In this document: in pieces, positions 12,449 through 25,274 of the stretch
How positions within the stretch are numbered: the stretch's first letter is position 1
Layout: each line of letters begins with the position of its first letter
Source of the DNA: Bagarius yarrelli
Taxonomy: Eukaryota; Chordata; Actinopteri; Siluriformes; Sisoridae
Length of the DNA stretch: 64,000 bases
NCBI GenBank assembly: GCA_005784505.1
Contig: VCAZ01000102.1
Location: forward strand, 937,481 to 1,001,480
Reading direction: 5' to 3'
Notes under the pieces: model-generated
Seen by the model: the letters and a program-made list of their open reading frames with translations, nothing else
Database searches by the model: none
What the model was told of the DNA's origin: nothing
Program-made: the position numbers and the translations under genes

Positions 12449-15020
12449 TTCTTGTTATAATTACTGTACACTTCCACTCAGTCAGCCTGGTATTCAAGCA
12501 ACCAAACCTGGACAAGCATATTAAAGCCTTTGCCCGATGGTCTAGCTGAGAGAATGCATGATTTGTCCAGCCCTTCCTAAATATTTTCAATAACTCTAAG
12601 GTGACTGACTATAAATCGAGGTGTTAAAGAACAGTGTTAAGAGGCAGTTGACTTTATCAAGCTAGGTGATAATTACATTTGTTATATCTGTTATACATTT
12701 AATGACTGAAACATTAAAGGAGCAAGCAGCTGCCAGTTTTATGTGCTGGATGTTATTTGATTATCCTGCATCTCTGCAATAAATTGTGATGTCTAGTAGA
12801 GCTTTGGCTTGTGCTGAAATATCACCCCTGGGAATAGCTTATATCACTGATTTTACCTTCAGCTCTATAACAGCTGCAGTGCTGCCTTTTGACCCGTGGA
12901 GTAAGACAGATAGGGTTATCCTCTGTGGAGTGGGGTGTCATTGCACACACAAACACACACCGAACTAGGCTTTATTGAAAGCAGCTGCAACCCCAGCAGG
13001 GGTTCAGCCCCACAGGCACCGTGTGTGCGAACGCAAGAGTGTAGATCTTGACCCATTGTCTGTTTGTTCTTACCCCCACTAGGGCAAGTAAACAGCTGCT
13101 CCTCGGGGTAGGTCAACATGCACTCAACACCATTAGAATAGATAAACTACTAATAATCCTGAAGGCGGCAAATTTTTTTTGAATTTCACTGAAGTCAGCA
13201 TGCTAATGTCCCCAAAGACATTGGCACAAACACTTCCCTGTGGGATAAGATAATGCTAAGGGAAGTGTTTAGGACTAGCTCGTATTTTCTTTTGGATTCC
13301 TATTTTGACCGCACTAGCTTGTAAGTGGCTCCCAGCACTAAGAAGGAAAATGGAACATAATTCCATAATCACTAAATCTGGAATCATCAGACGATTCCCC
13401 AAAATCAAATCTGTTAGTCGAAATCCTGTTAACACTCACCAGATGCTACATTAGCCGCAACAACTATCCACAGGTATGTAATGTGTTGGCGGGGTGTAAA
13501 AGCCGAATGGTGTGTGTGTGTGTGTGTGTAGGTAGTGAAGGATCCAGTGACAGTCATGGCTTCCAGGGTTTCTCCTCTGTAACACAATATGTTTGATGTT
13601 TGGTCTACGCTTCCCCCTGGAGTGCTGGCACGTTTAAACACAGCACAGCGACTCCAATGAGATGAAATGTGTCAGAGCCAGATAAGGTTTCTGTAGTTCA
13701 CCATTGACTTCCTTTGTCTCTCTCTCACTTATTGGACCATTTCTGTCAGGATTGTTCAGTTTTTGGCTGCTATTTATATTCCCAGTCATATGTCACAGAG
13801 TAAAACTTGTGCATTTTTTTTTTAGGTTTTATAGACCACACACGCTGAACATTTTATTGGGCTCTACCACAGAATTAGCGTGTTCTCACTAGCAAGTCTT
13901 TAGGAGGTGATTTAGGTGTTTTAAAGAAGGTAACCACAAATATGCACCATTTTCAATTTCCATAACCGGTACTAAAGAACCACACATTTAAATAATGGTT
14001 ACTCTTTCTCTTACGGTATGTCCTGTCCAGATCTTCAGTTCCTACATCGTTTCATTTGCTAAATGTGTTAGCACATTTATTAGAAGGAATTGTTTGGGTC
14101 ACCTTAGGCACTTTAGAGTCAAAGTGGTTCTGATTATCTAATGAGTTTATTATACCGGCAAAACCAAAGGAGGGCTGGAAAAGAAATAAAGAAGAGTGTG
14201 TGGGATTGTAACAATAGTAGCAGTGGCTGCAAAGTGTCTCTGCTGGAAGCTATTGCAGAAAGGAAATTGCTTGTCCTTTGAAAGTACAATGACTTCCTCC
14301 TTCAAATAAGCAGAAAGAAGCCTTGCCAAGTGTCAGCTAAGGAAAACAGTATATTTACTGGAGGTGGAAGCACTCAAAGAAATCTGTCGTGTGTCTGTTC
14401 TCTAGGTTTTTAAGTCGTACTCGTTTCTCTCTCTCTCCTGTTACATCTTCTCTATAGAAGCCAAGCCTACACTCGAAACGATCCAGTTTAAAGCAGCTGT
14501 ATTATACTAAGATCTGCACATCTGCATATCATATCGAGTGATATTAACATTTGTGTGGCATTCAAATAAGTGAAGCTTTGAAAAAAAAAAAAACAGACAT
14601 CTCGTTTCTTTCATTTGTTTTCTTGGCCAGGGGGTAACCTTCATCCCTGAGCTGAGGAGGTTAGCAGATGCAAATGTTCCTAATTTCTTTGGAATAAATC
14701 CTCATTGCTGGCCGGACAGTAAATATCCAAAAACAAGCTCAAAAATATGAATGAACTGTTTTATATATATATTTAGATGCAGAAAAAGGAAAGTGAGAGG
14801 AACATAAAAAAACATAATAAAAGACTATAAAAAAGACAAAAGCAGCTGCAATCGCTCCAAAAATCTTATTCACTGTTTAATACTCTGGTCGGTATGTTAC
14901 TTTTTTTGTTATTTTTAGATCGTTCCAAAATGACCTTGAGCTTGTTCTTTATAACTTAGACATAGCCACGCATTTTCTGATAGCCTTTTCTTCTCTCTCT
15001 CTCTTTCTCTCTGTATACAG

Positions 15021-15051
<31 letters not shown>

Positions 15052-15531
15052 GTTTGGCCTGATGTTTAAGCCGTCTGGTTTTGATTAAACCACTCTCTAA
15101 AAAATTACCTTCAGTACCACACTACAGACCCGGCTGGGACAGTGTCCTGTTCATTAACCCTAATTCTTAAGGAAAGGGGCTGATTTCACGCTGTCATCCT
15201 TCTGGGGCAGAACTCTCAATATTATATTAACATGTTACAGCCTCTAATAAATAGAAAGTTATTAGATATGAGTGTATTCTGCAGACTTATTGCCATGTGT
15301 TACGTGTGTTTCTTCAGGATTCTGTGTTATGTGTTAAGCAATGTCAAATTTCTGCCAATAAAATATTCCAATAAAATATTTAAAGAATATCTAGCCAGCA
15401 AAAAAACACAACTTGTTGACTTGTTAAAATGTTGACTTGATGTGAATCTGAAAAAAAAAACGAAATATGAAAAAAATGATTTTTACAAAATGTTTTAACT
15501 ACATCGTTAGGAGATTCTTAAAAAAAAACAT
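12449..15531. other. Unassigned stretch with microsatellites
   Basis: It holds a (GT)n run at 13510-13529 and (TC)n/(GT)n runs at 14992-15051. No exon was recognised. Confidence 0.5.
14992..15051. repeat. (TC)n followed by (GT)n microsatellites
   Basis: A CT run at 14992-15012 is followed by an uninterrupted GT run at about 15024-15051. Confidence 0.95.
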
Positions 15532-15722
15532 TGCAGCACAGTAGCGCAGTGGTTAAGGTGTCGGATGGATACCTGGAGGATCGGGGTTCGATTTCCAGCA
15601 CCATTAAGTTGCCACTTCTGGGCCCCTAAGCAAGGCCCTCAACCCCCAATTGCTTAGTTGTATAACAGAGATAAATGGAAGGCACTCTGGATAAGGGCGC
15701 CTGCCAAATGCTAGAAATGTAA
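15532..15722 (+). mobile_element. SINE-A, full length
   Basis: It reads AGTAGCGCAGTGGTTAAGGT, GGGGTTCGATTTCCAGCACC, CCCCTAAGCAAGGCCCT and GGATAAGGGCGCCTGCCAAA in order. This is one of the best-kept copies. Confidence 0.93.
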
Positions 15723-16522
15723 TAGCATTTGTTTGGGGAAAAAAGTATTATTTTCCTACAGTTGAGTTGTAATGAAGTGTCATAACGAGATATAATGTGA
15801 GTAAATTTTTTCGAGCGGCGGTGCTATTAGCTGCTACTCAATTCAAATTTTCCGATTTTTAAATCTAGCAATGTTTAGTTGCACTGAACATTACAGATTA
15901 TTACATATTGATCATTCATGCTTTGTGATAATTCCTTGTCTCGGTGTGTGGATCTAATGCGGTAATAAATAACTCGAATGGGTCCTCCGACAGTAATTCG
16001 AGTTTCCAGTGTAATATGTTAGTTAATAATAATAACTATAGCTATGGGAATTTTGTAGTATTTTTTTTTTTTTACAATTATATGAAGTTGAATGAAACAA
16101 CTTGCAGAACAACAGCCCATAACAAAAATACAGTCATTCGAACCAGATGTCTGCTTTTATACTTTTTTATCTCTAAACCGAAGCTTTTTTTCCCTGCCTT
16201 TTATTTCAATATGACCACATGTTTACGAGCAGGACGACCCCGGACCAGATTCCATGTTTGACTTTTATTTATTTATTTATTTACTGCTGTCAGCCTAGAA
16301 AGGGTATGCGCTTAGTAATTGCAAAAATGAAATGAATAAATCTTGGGGTGTAGCAGCATAAATCCCTGTTCACACCGTATTTGGGTAAGCCGCTTGTGGC
16401 GCTTAGTGTCTCTGATTTTCCGTAAGCCTCGAATGAAATGGAGAAAACATCAGATAGACATAACTAAATAGTTTTTTCTAATAAAAAAAAAAACACAATC
16501 TTTCTTTTTTTCCCCTTTCCTT

Positions 16523-16576
<54 letters not shown>

Positions 16577-17869
16577 GCTCTCTCTCTTTTTTTTTCTCTG
16601 GTGTTTTGACTCAATCACTTTGAATTTTTTTGAAAAACACAGCCTTCTTTGTTTTTGATGCCTGGAGCTTCTACTTGTATCCATACCGCAGACTGTGTCA
16701 TCGTGTGTGTGTGTGTGTAAACTATACACTTCTGAGGTGAGCTAGAGGCTACAGAGGTCTGTTGCATCGCTTTGCTAACTTTTTACAGTCCTTTCTTTCC
16801 TTGTCCTGTTTGTCCCCTTTGCCTTTTCCACCGTATTCTTTTTTCACACACATTTCTTTAAATCTGTTTTTTTTTTTTTTTAAACGTGCTTCTCGATGCT
16901 TTAACATATTAGCATATCATTGCCATGAGAGACCTCATCTTTGCAATTAATGGCTTTTTAATGGCTCCCTCAGCCAGCAAATTATGCAGCTCAGCCTCAG
17001 CATGCCATTTGAGGGGGGCACCATATGGACAGCAGCTCGGCCCCATGTAGAGAAGTACAGAGGTTCGACTAAGCTTCCATTTAAAAGTCAGAGAAAGTTT
17101 ATTTGTGTGAATGTTGTGGGGTTCCACTAGAGCTCACCCTCTTCTTTATGCCCACTAAAATAAGTGTCAAAGGGGTTTTGAGTTACACTCAAGGTGGGTG
17201 TGTGAGGGGTCCTAAAGCAGCTGTCGGGTGAAAGAACACACTGAGAACTTTGAAGTCAACAACTGAAGAAACCCTGCTGGTCTTTAGAGTCATGACAGGG
17301 ACACAACAAGCACTGACAACCTTGAAACGTGTGAATCAAGTTAAAGTTTCACTGTCAATCTCAATGTTTGTGTGTGATTTCCGAATACGGTTCAGACACA
17401 CCAGCTGGCAAAAGATTAATGAAGGTTTAGAATCTGTTTAGACAAGTCTGTGAAAGCATGTTTAGACGTGCATCTTATCGCTGCTTCACCCCAACTAATC
17501 AAGGTTCTTAGACACAGGCAGGAAAATGTATCCAAACTGCATAATGGAGCATTAAAAAAACAACGGGTTTTATGATTAGTTTGCGCCAAAAAACTCCAAA
17601 GTTATTAAAAAATCGTAAAATGTTATCAAAGTGAGTGGGTTCCGAAAGAGACTTTGTTTATACAGAAGGTACAAAGTAATGAACCTTTTCACCACATTCT
17701 CAGTCTTCTATCATTCTGTACTTTAGAACTTTCACTCAAGTAAATTTAATTAATAACATTAATACTTTTTACAATTACTTAAATAATTATTTTTTTAAGT
17801 AACTTTTCTTAGCTACTCTGGACCTGAAGCCTATAATTACATTTAGATTTCTGACGTGTGATAGATTCC
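15723..17869. other. Unassigned stretch with (CT)n tract
   Basis: A long CT microsatellite lies at 16521-16590 and a short GT run near 16701-16718. No exon or repeat family recognised elsewhere. Confidence 0.5.
16521..16590. repeat. (CT)n microsatellite
   Basis: Nearly unbroken CT repeat flanked by T-rich sequence. Confidence 0.95.
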
Positions 17870-17990
17870 ATTTCTCTCATTTATCCAACAGTTAATGGTT
17901 AAGAACCTTGCTCAGGGGCCCAGCAGTGGCAGCTTGGTGGTGCTGGTAATTAAACCCATGGTCCATCACTCAAACACTGAGCTACCAGTT
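17870..17990 (-). mobile_element. SINE-A, partial
   Basis: Contains GGTTAAGAACCTTGCTCAGG, GGGCCCAGCAGTGGCAGCTT and the degraded B-box complement GGTAATTAAACCC. It lies directly before a second copy in the same orientation. Confidence 0.85.
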
Positions 17991-17994
17991 CTGT

Positions 17995-18192
17995 TACATT
18001 TACATGTATGGCATTTTGTCAGACTCTCTTATCCAGAGTGACTTACATTCATCATTTTATACAACTGAGCGATTGGCGGGTTAAGGGCCTTGCTCAGGGG
18101 CCCAGCAGCGGCAGATTGGTGGTGCTGGAAATCGAGCTCCGATCTTCCAATTAGCCGTCCACCACCTTAATCACTGCTCTACCACTTCCCCA
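17995..18192 (-). mobile_element. SINE-A, full length
   Basis: It runs from TTACATTTACATGTATGGCA through ATCCAGAGTGACTTACATTC, GGTTAAGGGCCTTGCTCAGG and GGAAATCGAGCTCC to CTCTACCACTTCCCC. Confidence 0.92.
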
Positions 18193-18594
18193 CTGTAAAC
18201 TGTTAATTGAACGTGTCATGCATAATGCACGAAAAGACAGTATGAGTTCTATCGGACGTTTGACATGTGAGACAAGTGCGTCATTGTATTTAGAGAACTT
18301 AAAATTGTGTCTACACACATTTTTTTTAATTCACTCTGTTGATCTGTTTGGAGACCAGTGAGCTATTGTTACAGCAAATATGCACTGTTATTTTTGAAAT
18401 CGAAGGTTCTATGTTGGTCTGTTTTTTTTTGTTTTTTTTTTAAGACATCGACTTTACAATTTCACATCATGCTGAACAAAAACCATCGTATTAGACTTTA
18501 ATCATACGACCTATTTCCCGATAAAAGTTGCTATGGAGTCTTCAATTGTTAGTCTGAACGTCTGGCTATGTGAGACTAGGCACACACTAATGAG

Positions 18595-18905
18595 TTAATC
18601 TACCATGATCAGTAGATGGGTGGAAGAGGTACTAAAAACCTCGGCGATGGCCATTAGTGAGTTTGTGAAAGTAATTACAGGAAAACGCTTTGATTTTAAT
18701 ATATTTCCCTTTAAATCATTACATCCACATAAGCTGGCGCCGAAATATTTATCATCGTGCCAATTGTTGTGGGATTTTCTTACGCAGTGACAGGCGGCAA
18801 ACGCTGAGTTGTCTTTTTCTTCAAAATGCCTCCAGCACTGTCCTCCAAGCCCCACTAGTCAGCAGGGGTTGACATTTGCTTTCTCATTTACAGGCTAATT
18901 AGCCT
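18595..18905. other. Candidate conserved non-coding element
   Basis: The stretch has balanced composition, no repeats, ATTA-type homeodomain core sites and a perfect 14-bp palindrome AGGCTAATTAGCCT at 18892-18905. Long open frames overlap on both strands. This appearance is typical of developmental enhancers, but conservation could not be tested. Confidence 0.25.
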
Positions 18906-19520
18906 GATTTATACCAAAAGGTGAAGCAACCTCTCCAGATACCCATCCAGTGGGGAATTTCATATTGTGAATAGTGCAGTTTTTAGACGACTAGCAAAAA
19001 AGTTAAAAGAAAAAAACAAAACATATCATTGGAATTGCTTTTTTTTCTAACTTGAGGAGTGACAAGAATGTTTTTTTTTCTGTCAAATGAATGGGAGAAA
19101 AGTATTTAATATCTTTGCTGTGTTTACTTTTATCTTCTGCCACTCCTATGAGACACCATTTGTTTCAGCGCAACCCCTTGCAGGTTTTTTTCCACATCAC
19201 AGTTTCGCCTGCTGCTTAGAAAAACCTTGTTTCTACTACAACAGTAAAATACTTACTGTTTTTTTAAATTTTTTTTAAGGGTGGTTTTTATGTATTACAA
19301 TGTAATAACATAGTAATACAAATAAATCTTAACCATTTTCCAACACTTGCTTCTGAATTCCAGACTAGGGCCAATGTTGACTGAGGGCACGCAGGAGATA
19401 TTTGAAAAAGAAATCAGTTCTATTTGTAGTAAAATAGACACCCAGTGACCTGACCTCGACTGAGTCAAGCGGCTCTGGGAGGTCTGGGATGGAAAAATGA
19501 AATGGGTTTGAGAAATAAAC
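18906..19520. other. Unassigned T-rich stretch
   Basis: Several T runs; nothing else recognised. Confidence 0.45.
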
Positions 19521-19870
19521 CTACACAATATGGACAAACATGTTGGGTCACCTGACCATCAAACCTGTATGTGTTTTGTTGTTTTTTTAACATCCGATTT
19601 CAGATCTTGTGTCATTCCTACTCTACAATTCTGGAGTCCGGCTTTCAGGATTTTATTTCATTCAGTCAAAATCTTATGAAGGATGTTATGTAATGGCTCT
19701 CTGCAGAACACGATTAATACAACCATAACACACCATGTCTTTATGGAGCTTTGTGCACAGGGGCATTGTCATGCTGGAACAGTGTTTAGGTCTCGTATGA
19801 AATAATGCTATAACATATCAAGACATTCTAGACACTGGTAAAGAGAGAAACCTTTGGCTTTGGAGTTTAT
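19521..19870 (+). mobile_element. Short Tc1-like element, left part
   Basis: Left end CTACACAATATGGACAAACA with GTCACCTGACCATCA, then TGGAGCTTTGTGCACAGGGG and CATTGTCATGCTGGAACAGT. These are standard blocks of the family. The right end is missing. Confidence 0.82.
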
Positions 19871-20639
19871 GTATTCTGTTATAGGGCTGTTCGACTTTGG
19901 GAAAATATCACACATGGCACATTACTGGCACATGACCAGAACAATGCTAATTGGCCACACGAAGCTGTGCGCACTCAATTGGCTGGTATGAATGTCACTC
20001 AAAGAGGGCAGACATGCATTTGCTCTGGGACTTTTTTATCACCTTTACATTACAGCCTTTTGCGATTAGCCAATTGCTTAAGTTTGAAATCGTGATTTGT
20101 GATTTGATTTCTATTAATCATTCAGCCCTCGTCTGTAATATACTAAAGTAATGCAAGGGGGTGAAAAAAATAGTTATCTAAATAGTTATAAATAGACTTT
20201 TGATTGGCGGATCAAGCTTGGAAGCTAATTTAGGCTGATGTTACAGATAACTTTAGTACAGCATGTGCTGGATGAGTAAAAGCAAGCTAGATATTTTTAA
20301 AGGTTGTTGATAAAAAAAACAAAAAAAAACGGACTAAGCTTCTTCTCTCTTTTATTGTATGCTCTCCATTGCAGTATATGCTTTATTGATATTCTGCTTC
20401 AGTGCAGTATCTCTGACTCATGCCTTCGGCTATTGCAAATGTTAGGTGGTGATGATTAATTTTTTCCACTTTATTTAAGTCAGACTAAGGTAAGCATGGG
20501 AGAGGAAGAGAATGTTTTGGGCTGTTAGAAAATTTGCTCTGAATCTGACATTTTTTCAAGTGTAATTGTAAGCATGCATCCGAACGTCCTCACTGAAAAA
20601 AACGTTTAAAACACAGCTATAAAAAGGTAACTTTCTAAA

Positions 20640-20700
20640 TAACACACACACACACACACACCCACACCCCTATACATATATATATATAATATATATATTA
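20640..20700. repeat. (CA)n and (TA)n microsatellites
   Basis: A CA run is followed closely by imperfect TA repeat. Confidence 0.92.
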
Positions 20701-21164
20701 TCATATACATATAAGCCCAGGGTGACTTTTATACTAATAGATCATTGAGATTAGAGTCCAGTGCTGTGCATTTACTATTAATGTTAGACATTTGCTTAAG
20801 CCAGCAGAAAGAAGCTGCTATTCGTCATCTGTCCAGCTGTTGAGATTAAAACCATGGCCTCATTAATAGCTCAGGGTCTTTCGCAATCTTTCAGCATTCC
20901 CATAATGTGTAATTATAAAGTCTACGGGTTTGATATTACAATCAGTGGCTCAAGGCTTTGTTCTTACTCCCATGTCAATGTCTCGCCACTTGGTGTCTGT
21001 GTATACGCCGGTGTTTGGATAGTTGATAAGTGACTTTATACACAAACTAACTGAACATGGTGGTACTTACCTGATTCCCGGTGTCTTGGGTCATCTGTTT
21101 GCATTTGATAATGCGACAAATATTCAGACTAATATTATCTTTTAAAATTGAGGGCTTACTGCTG

Positions 21165-21168
<4 letters not shown>

Positions 21169-21200
<32 letters not shown>

Positions 21201-21206
21201 AGAGAG
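21169..21206. repeat. (GA)n microsatellite
   Basis: Uninterrupted GA run of about 28 bases followed by a weaker AGAGAG block. Confidence 0.95.
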
Positions 21207-22835
21207 ACTGCGGAAGCCTGTGTGTGTGTCTGCTTCTTAAAGCTGGTTTCAGACAGAAGTGCCGGTTCCCACAGGGGCTCAATTACTTACTAATATCCAA
21301 CCACTAAAAGCAAACATCTGCTCTACTTGAGAAAGAGTTGATTTTAGAGCTACCGTTAATATTTTCTCCTTCTACGATCGATCTCTTAAGGATTACGCAT
21401 CTGCCAAGAAATTGCTCAACCAAATTTTTGTCCTTTAGGTTATTGATGTATTATTTCAATAATGTGTTTATTTTTTAAAGCGAATATACGGAAATATATT
21501 CCTGAAAACAGTTTTTTTTTAAATTTATCTTTCACAGCTTGGTCCAAGATGTGTCATGTGGCGTCTCTGCAACGCACTTTCAGCCGACACCCCTTTTCAA
21601 AATCCAAAGCGTTCACTGGTAGTAAATTATAAGATGAATCCTGTTCCTCTCAAGTAAACCGGACTCAATAGTGAACCTATTTTTATTTGGGTGACACTAA
21701 ACAGTGTGATAAGAAATCTTTATGAACATCATATATGCTGGAAACTGAAGCTGGTGCAATCTGTCTAAAAATGGGTAGAAAAAAGCCGTGTTTACGTAAG
21801 CCGTGTTTACGTTGTGTGAATAGTAATAATCTTAAGTGATTGTTGTTTGTCCAACTATTGTAACGATAAAAGCATAATCCCAGGGTCACATTGGAGGATC
21901 TCAGTTGCCATAATGTCAAACTGTTTCAGTTTCTTCTTTTGCTGTTCTCTTCACCGGGGGTTTGAAATGAAAATGGGTGGAATTTCTAAAATTTGTTAAA
22001 CCTTGTTAAGATGCACATTCATGAGAAAGTCAGCACCTGATCTCAATTGCTGCATCCTCACCTGCCTGAACGAAACACACGACAGGGTTCAATCCAAACA
22101 GACTAAACTGCAGATGTGAGGAGACTGTTATAAGTTAGGCTTTTCTGTTTCTTTTTACTGCCACATCTGGAAAGAACATTTCGTTTACGACAGAATCTGT
22201 ACTGGGGTAGTAAAATAACCGTTAATAGCTGTTTAACCAAAACTTTAACAACAACAACAAAAGCGAGTAGCACAAAATGAAACATTCGAAAGGACACAGC
22301 TGAATTTTCACTGTCTCTCCACCATAAAAGGAAGTCTCCAGTATGTAGCAGGGACACCAGAGACACAACCACCCCCCCCCCTTCTTCCCTGCATACCCGC
22401 TGTGTAGTTAACACAGGAATTTGAGGTAGTGTGAAGGCCACCGCATTCTGAATTGGCCTATCATGTCGCTGTCATTAGTGTTTATTGTCTTAAAAACATC
22501 TGTTTCTAAAGGACACACAGAGCTGGGACATAATCAGGACGGAGAAAGCAATTTGGTTATAAATCGTTTACGTCCTTTGTTTTCTACATAAAAATGGTGT
22601 CGACGGCACAGGGCTTTAAACCGTTAAACGAAATTGGAGTTAGTTTGTAATTAAGGATTTTACGATGCATGCTGGTCTGGTAGCTCTAACAGCCGCAGTT
22701 TTAGACGATTCCGGATGACAGCCAAAACCTCCAATACCACCAATCTGCTACCAATACAGAGGTGCTGTTGCGTAATAAGGATTTAAATTTGCAGTCTTTC
22801 AGTCTCCTCGGGTAATAACAGCCTTCTGTCCGCTC

Positions 22836-22859
22836 TGTGTGTGTGTGTGTGTGTGTGTG
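22836..22859. repeat. (GT)n microsatellite
   Basis: Uninterrupted GT run. Confidence 0.95.
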
Positions 22860-22985
22860 CTTGTGCACATTTTTGTGGTCATCTTTGCGGCACGAGAGAC
22901 ATGACTACTGTGAGTCTATTTAGGATCATTCGAGGTCATGGGCTTCTCACAGTTTGAGAATTGTGTGTGTGGGTGTGAAGGTGGT

Positions 22986-23123
22986 TGTGATTTTGCCAAA
23001 AAGGATGTGATCCTGGATGAATATCCTTTGTTAATCCTGAATCCTTTGCAATCAACCATCTGATGTCATCAGTGTGTGTCAACCAAACCCACCTCAATCC
23101 TTTTTGGATTCTTTTCCTATTTG
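22986..23123 (+). repeat. Left arm of a large inverted repeat
   Basis: Blocks TGTGATTTTGCCAA, GGATGTGATCCTGGAT, TGATGTCATCAGTGTGTGTC and TTTTGGATTC recur in inverted form at 23677-23821. The spacer of about 550 bp holds a SINE-A. The pair may be two opposed copies of one repeat or the ends of a transposon. Confidence 0.8.
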
Positions 23124-23336
23124 TAAAACAAAATGTATTATTATAAATGTAGTTATGTATGTATGTGCAGTTTAGGTAATATGTGTACATTTCCCTTACC
23201 TTCATTACCAACAATGATGTGTGTGTGTGTGTGTGTAGTAAAATGTTTTTATGTGTGTGTGCATAAACAAAAATATATTTTTTTTAATTTATGGTTATAA
23301 AAATATGGCTTGTGATGATATGATTATAAAATATGG

Positions 23337-23453
23337 TTGAGCAATCGGGGGTTAAAGGTCTTCCTCAGGGGTCCAACAGTGGTGGTGCTGGAAATCGAGC
23401 CCTGATCTTCCAATTAGCAGTCTAACATGTTAACCACTAATCTACCACCTCCC
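23337..23453 (-). mobile_element. SINE-A between inverted repeat arms
   Basis: Contains GCAATCGGGGGTTAAAGGTC, CAGGGGTCCAACAGTGGTGG, GGAAATCGAGCCC and AACCACTAATCTACCACC. It lacks the distal 3' block. Confidence 0.88.
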
Positions 23454-23676
23454 CCTATTGGTAAATTTCATCTTCGATTTGATTAAACAAACATGATTAA
23501 AAAAACATCTACATTCACTAATGTTTTTACTGGACTATCATAAATTATTTTAATATAAATTGTGATCTAAAGTTAATCCAGGAATCGTCATTATCAGGTA
23601 ATTGTTACAGAAATAACAAATTTCCAGATATTTTTCAGCTTTTACTCAGTTAAAATTTTTTAGTTGGTATGTGAAC

Positions 23677-23821
23677 AAATAATGGATAGAATCCAAAATA
23701 GATCGAGGCGGATTTGGTCGACACACACCGATGACATCGGATGATTATGATTGGTTGATTAAAATGTTGATTAACAAAGAATGTTAATCCAGAATCACAT
23801 CCCACTTGGCAAAATCACATC
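23677..23821 (-). repeat. Right arm of a large inverted repeat
   Basis: Reverse complement shows TGTGATTTTGCCAAGTGGGA, TGTGATTCTGGATTAACAT, CCGATGTCATCGGTGTGTGT and TTTTGGATTC, in the same order as the left arm with small indels. Confidence 0.8.
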
Positions 23822-23858
23822 TACTGTGTCTGAACACCACCCACAGTGGATGCCTGAA

Positions 23859-25020
23859 AAACAGCCCACAAGCATTCTCTCTTACACTTTCACACAATCT
23901 CTCACACACACACACACATACAGTCATCATCATGTCAACTGAGTATGTCCAGACCCTAGGGAGAGAGTGTCTCAGGCCATGGTGATGTAAACTCATTCAT
24001 TTGGCTGGATGACAGATGTAGCAGAGAGACAGCTAATGAGAAGAACAGCACTGTTTGTCTACCGAGTTCTGGAACCTGTCACACATAATACGGATCATCG
24101 TACTTTATTTGTCGACAAGAAAACATCTGTCAACCACTGCAATCTCTCTTTTTTAGGACGGACCAAGCTGTCGATTCCGATAAACATTACAAGTACAGAA
24201 TGATTGTGTGGGCAGTAATTGATTTCTTATATTTTTTGGAACATTGTGTATAGTTTGTAGTAATTTATACATTAGTCTGATGCAGTGGAATACATTTTTA
24301 TCAGAATTATTATTATTTTTGGTGTTTAAACCAAGAAACCAAAATATTGAAGAAATTCCAATGTGAAAGCAGGGCACAATGCAGAAACGGTCTCACAGTC
24401 ACACTCACACACTCATTAAAGATGCCTATAAGCCTACTATGCTAATACTATGTGTTTTGATCCAGATGAAAGCACTAAGGTATTAGAAGACCAAGCAAAC
24501 TTTACACAAACACAAAACAGAAGCAGAAATAAAACCCCAAACCTACAGCAGGGATTGCAAAATTGCTAGCCTGACGTCCCTGGGCTGTTTCGTCATCAAT
24601 TAAAATGTATCGCAGCCATGCTTGTCAGGCTATCTCATAGAGAGAAAAAAAATAGATAAAGAATGCTTTTGCATTGTCTTACAAATATAGTCGGGTATGT
24701 ATGTATATATGTATGGCATTTTCAGGCATTGGGAAGCCATTGACATTTCAAAAACTGTGTACCAGAAATTTTGCGAGCCCTGTAGAGGTGGTTTATACTG
24801 TTTCACTGCTTATTACCGGCGGTATTGTTTGCTAGCCTTCTGCTGAAAGATGTCACATCTGGTTTGTAACAATTCTTAGCGAGAGAATCAACATCCAGTC
24901 AAATGTTGACATTCAATGACATCCCGTCCTCTTTGTCAAGCGACAAAGTGTTTGAAGTTCTATGTAAGGTTTTCATGTTCTTGTCTGTTGGTTTTCTTAT
25001 GTTGTTTTATGTTCATTGTT
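23859..25020. other. Unassigned non-coding stretch
   Basis: A short (CA)n run lies at about 23903-23918. Nothing else recognised. Confidence 0.45.
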
Positions 25021-25027
25021 TTTGTGT

Positions 25028-25082
25028 CTAGGCTAAGCTGTGGTAGCTAGCTAAGCTATGCTAGCTAGCTTAGCTAGCCTAG
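25028..25082. repeat. Nested palindrome of GCTAGCT-type motifs
   Basis: Arms CTAGCTAAGCT (25047-25057) and AGCTTAGCTAG (25067-25077) pair perfectly, and outer CTAGGC / GCCTAG add a second, looser pairing. A stable cruciform or hairpin is possible. Confidence 0.85.
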
Positions 25083-25274
25083 GCAAGGTTTTGTTTACTT
25101 CCTTGTTCCTCATGTCTTCCTGTCATGTGCTTCTACTTGTCCTTGTCATTGGTTAGTTTGGTCCTAAGTGTTCACAGGTGTTTCTCGTTTTGTCATGTGC
25201 ATATATACTCCCATGTATCCTCATGTCTTTGTGTGTTTGTTGTTCCCTGTACCACTGTGGTGAGTTCACGTAGA

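Larger units (their letters stand above)
19871..22835. other. Unassigned stretch with microsatellites
   Basis: It has (CA)n and (TA)n runs at 20640-20700 and (GA)n at 21169-21206. The minus-strand 112-residue frame at 22103-22441 has no family features. Confidence 0.45.

Noticed and set aside
15532..15722. Possible tRNA gene from clear A and B boxes
   Set aside because: The same A/B boxes recur across the SINE-A copies with a long shared 3' body, so it is a SINE.
16478..16729. Arg/Glu-rich minus-strand frame resembling a charged protein
   Set aside because: The RERERE run is the (CT)n microsatellite read in reverse.
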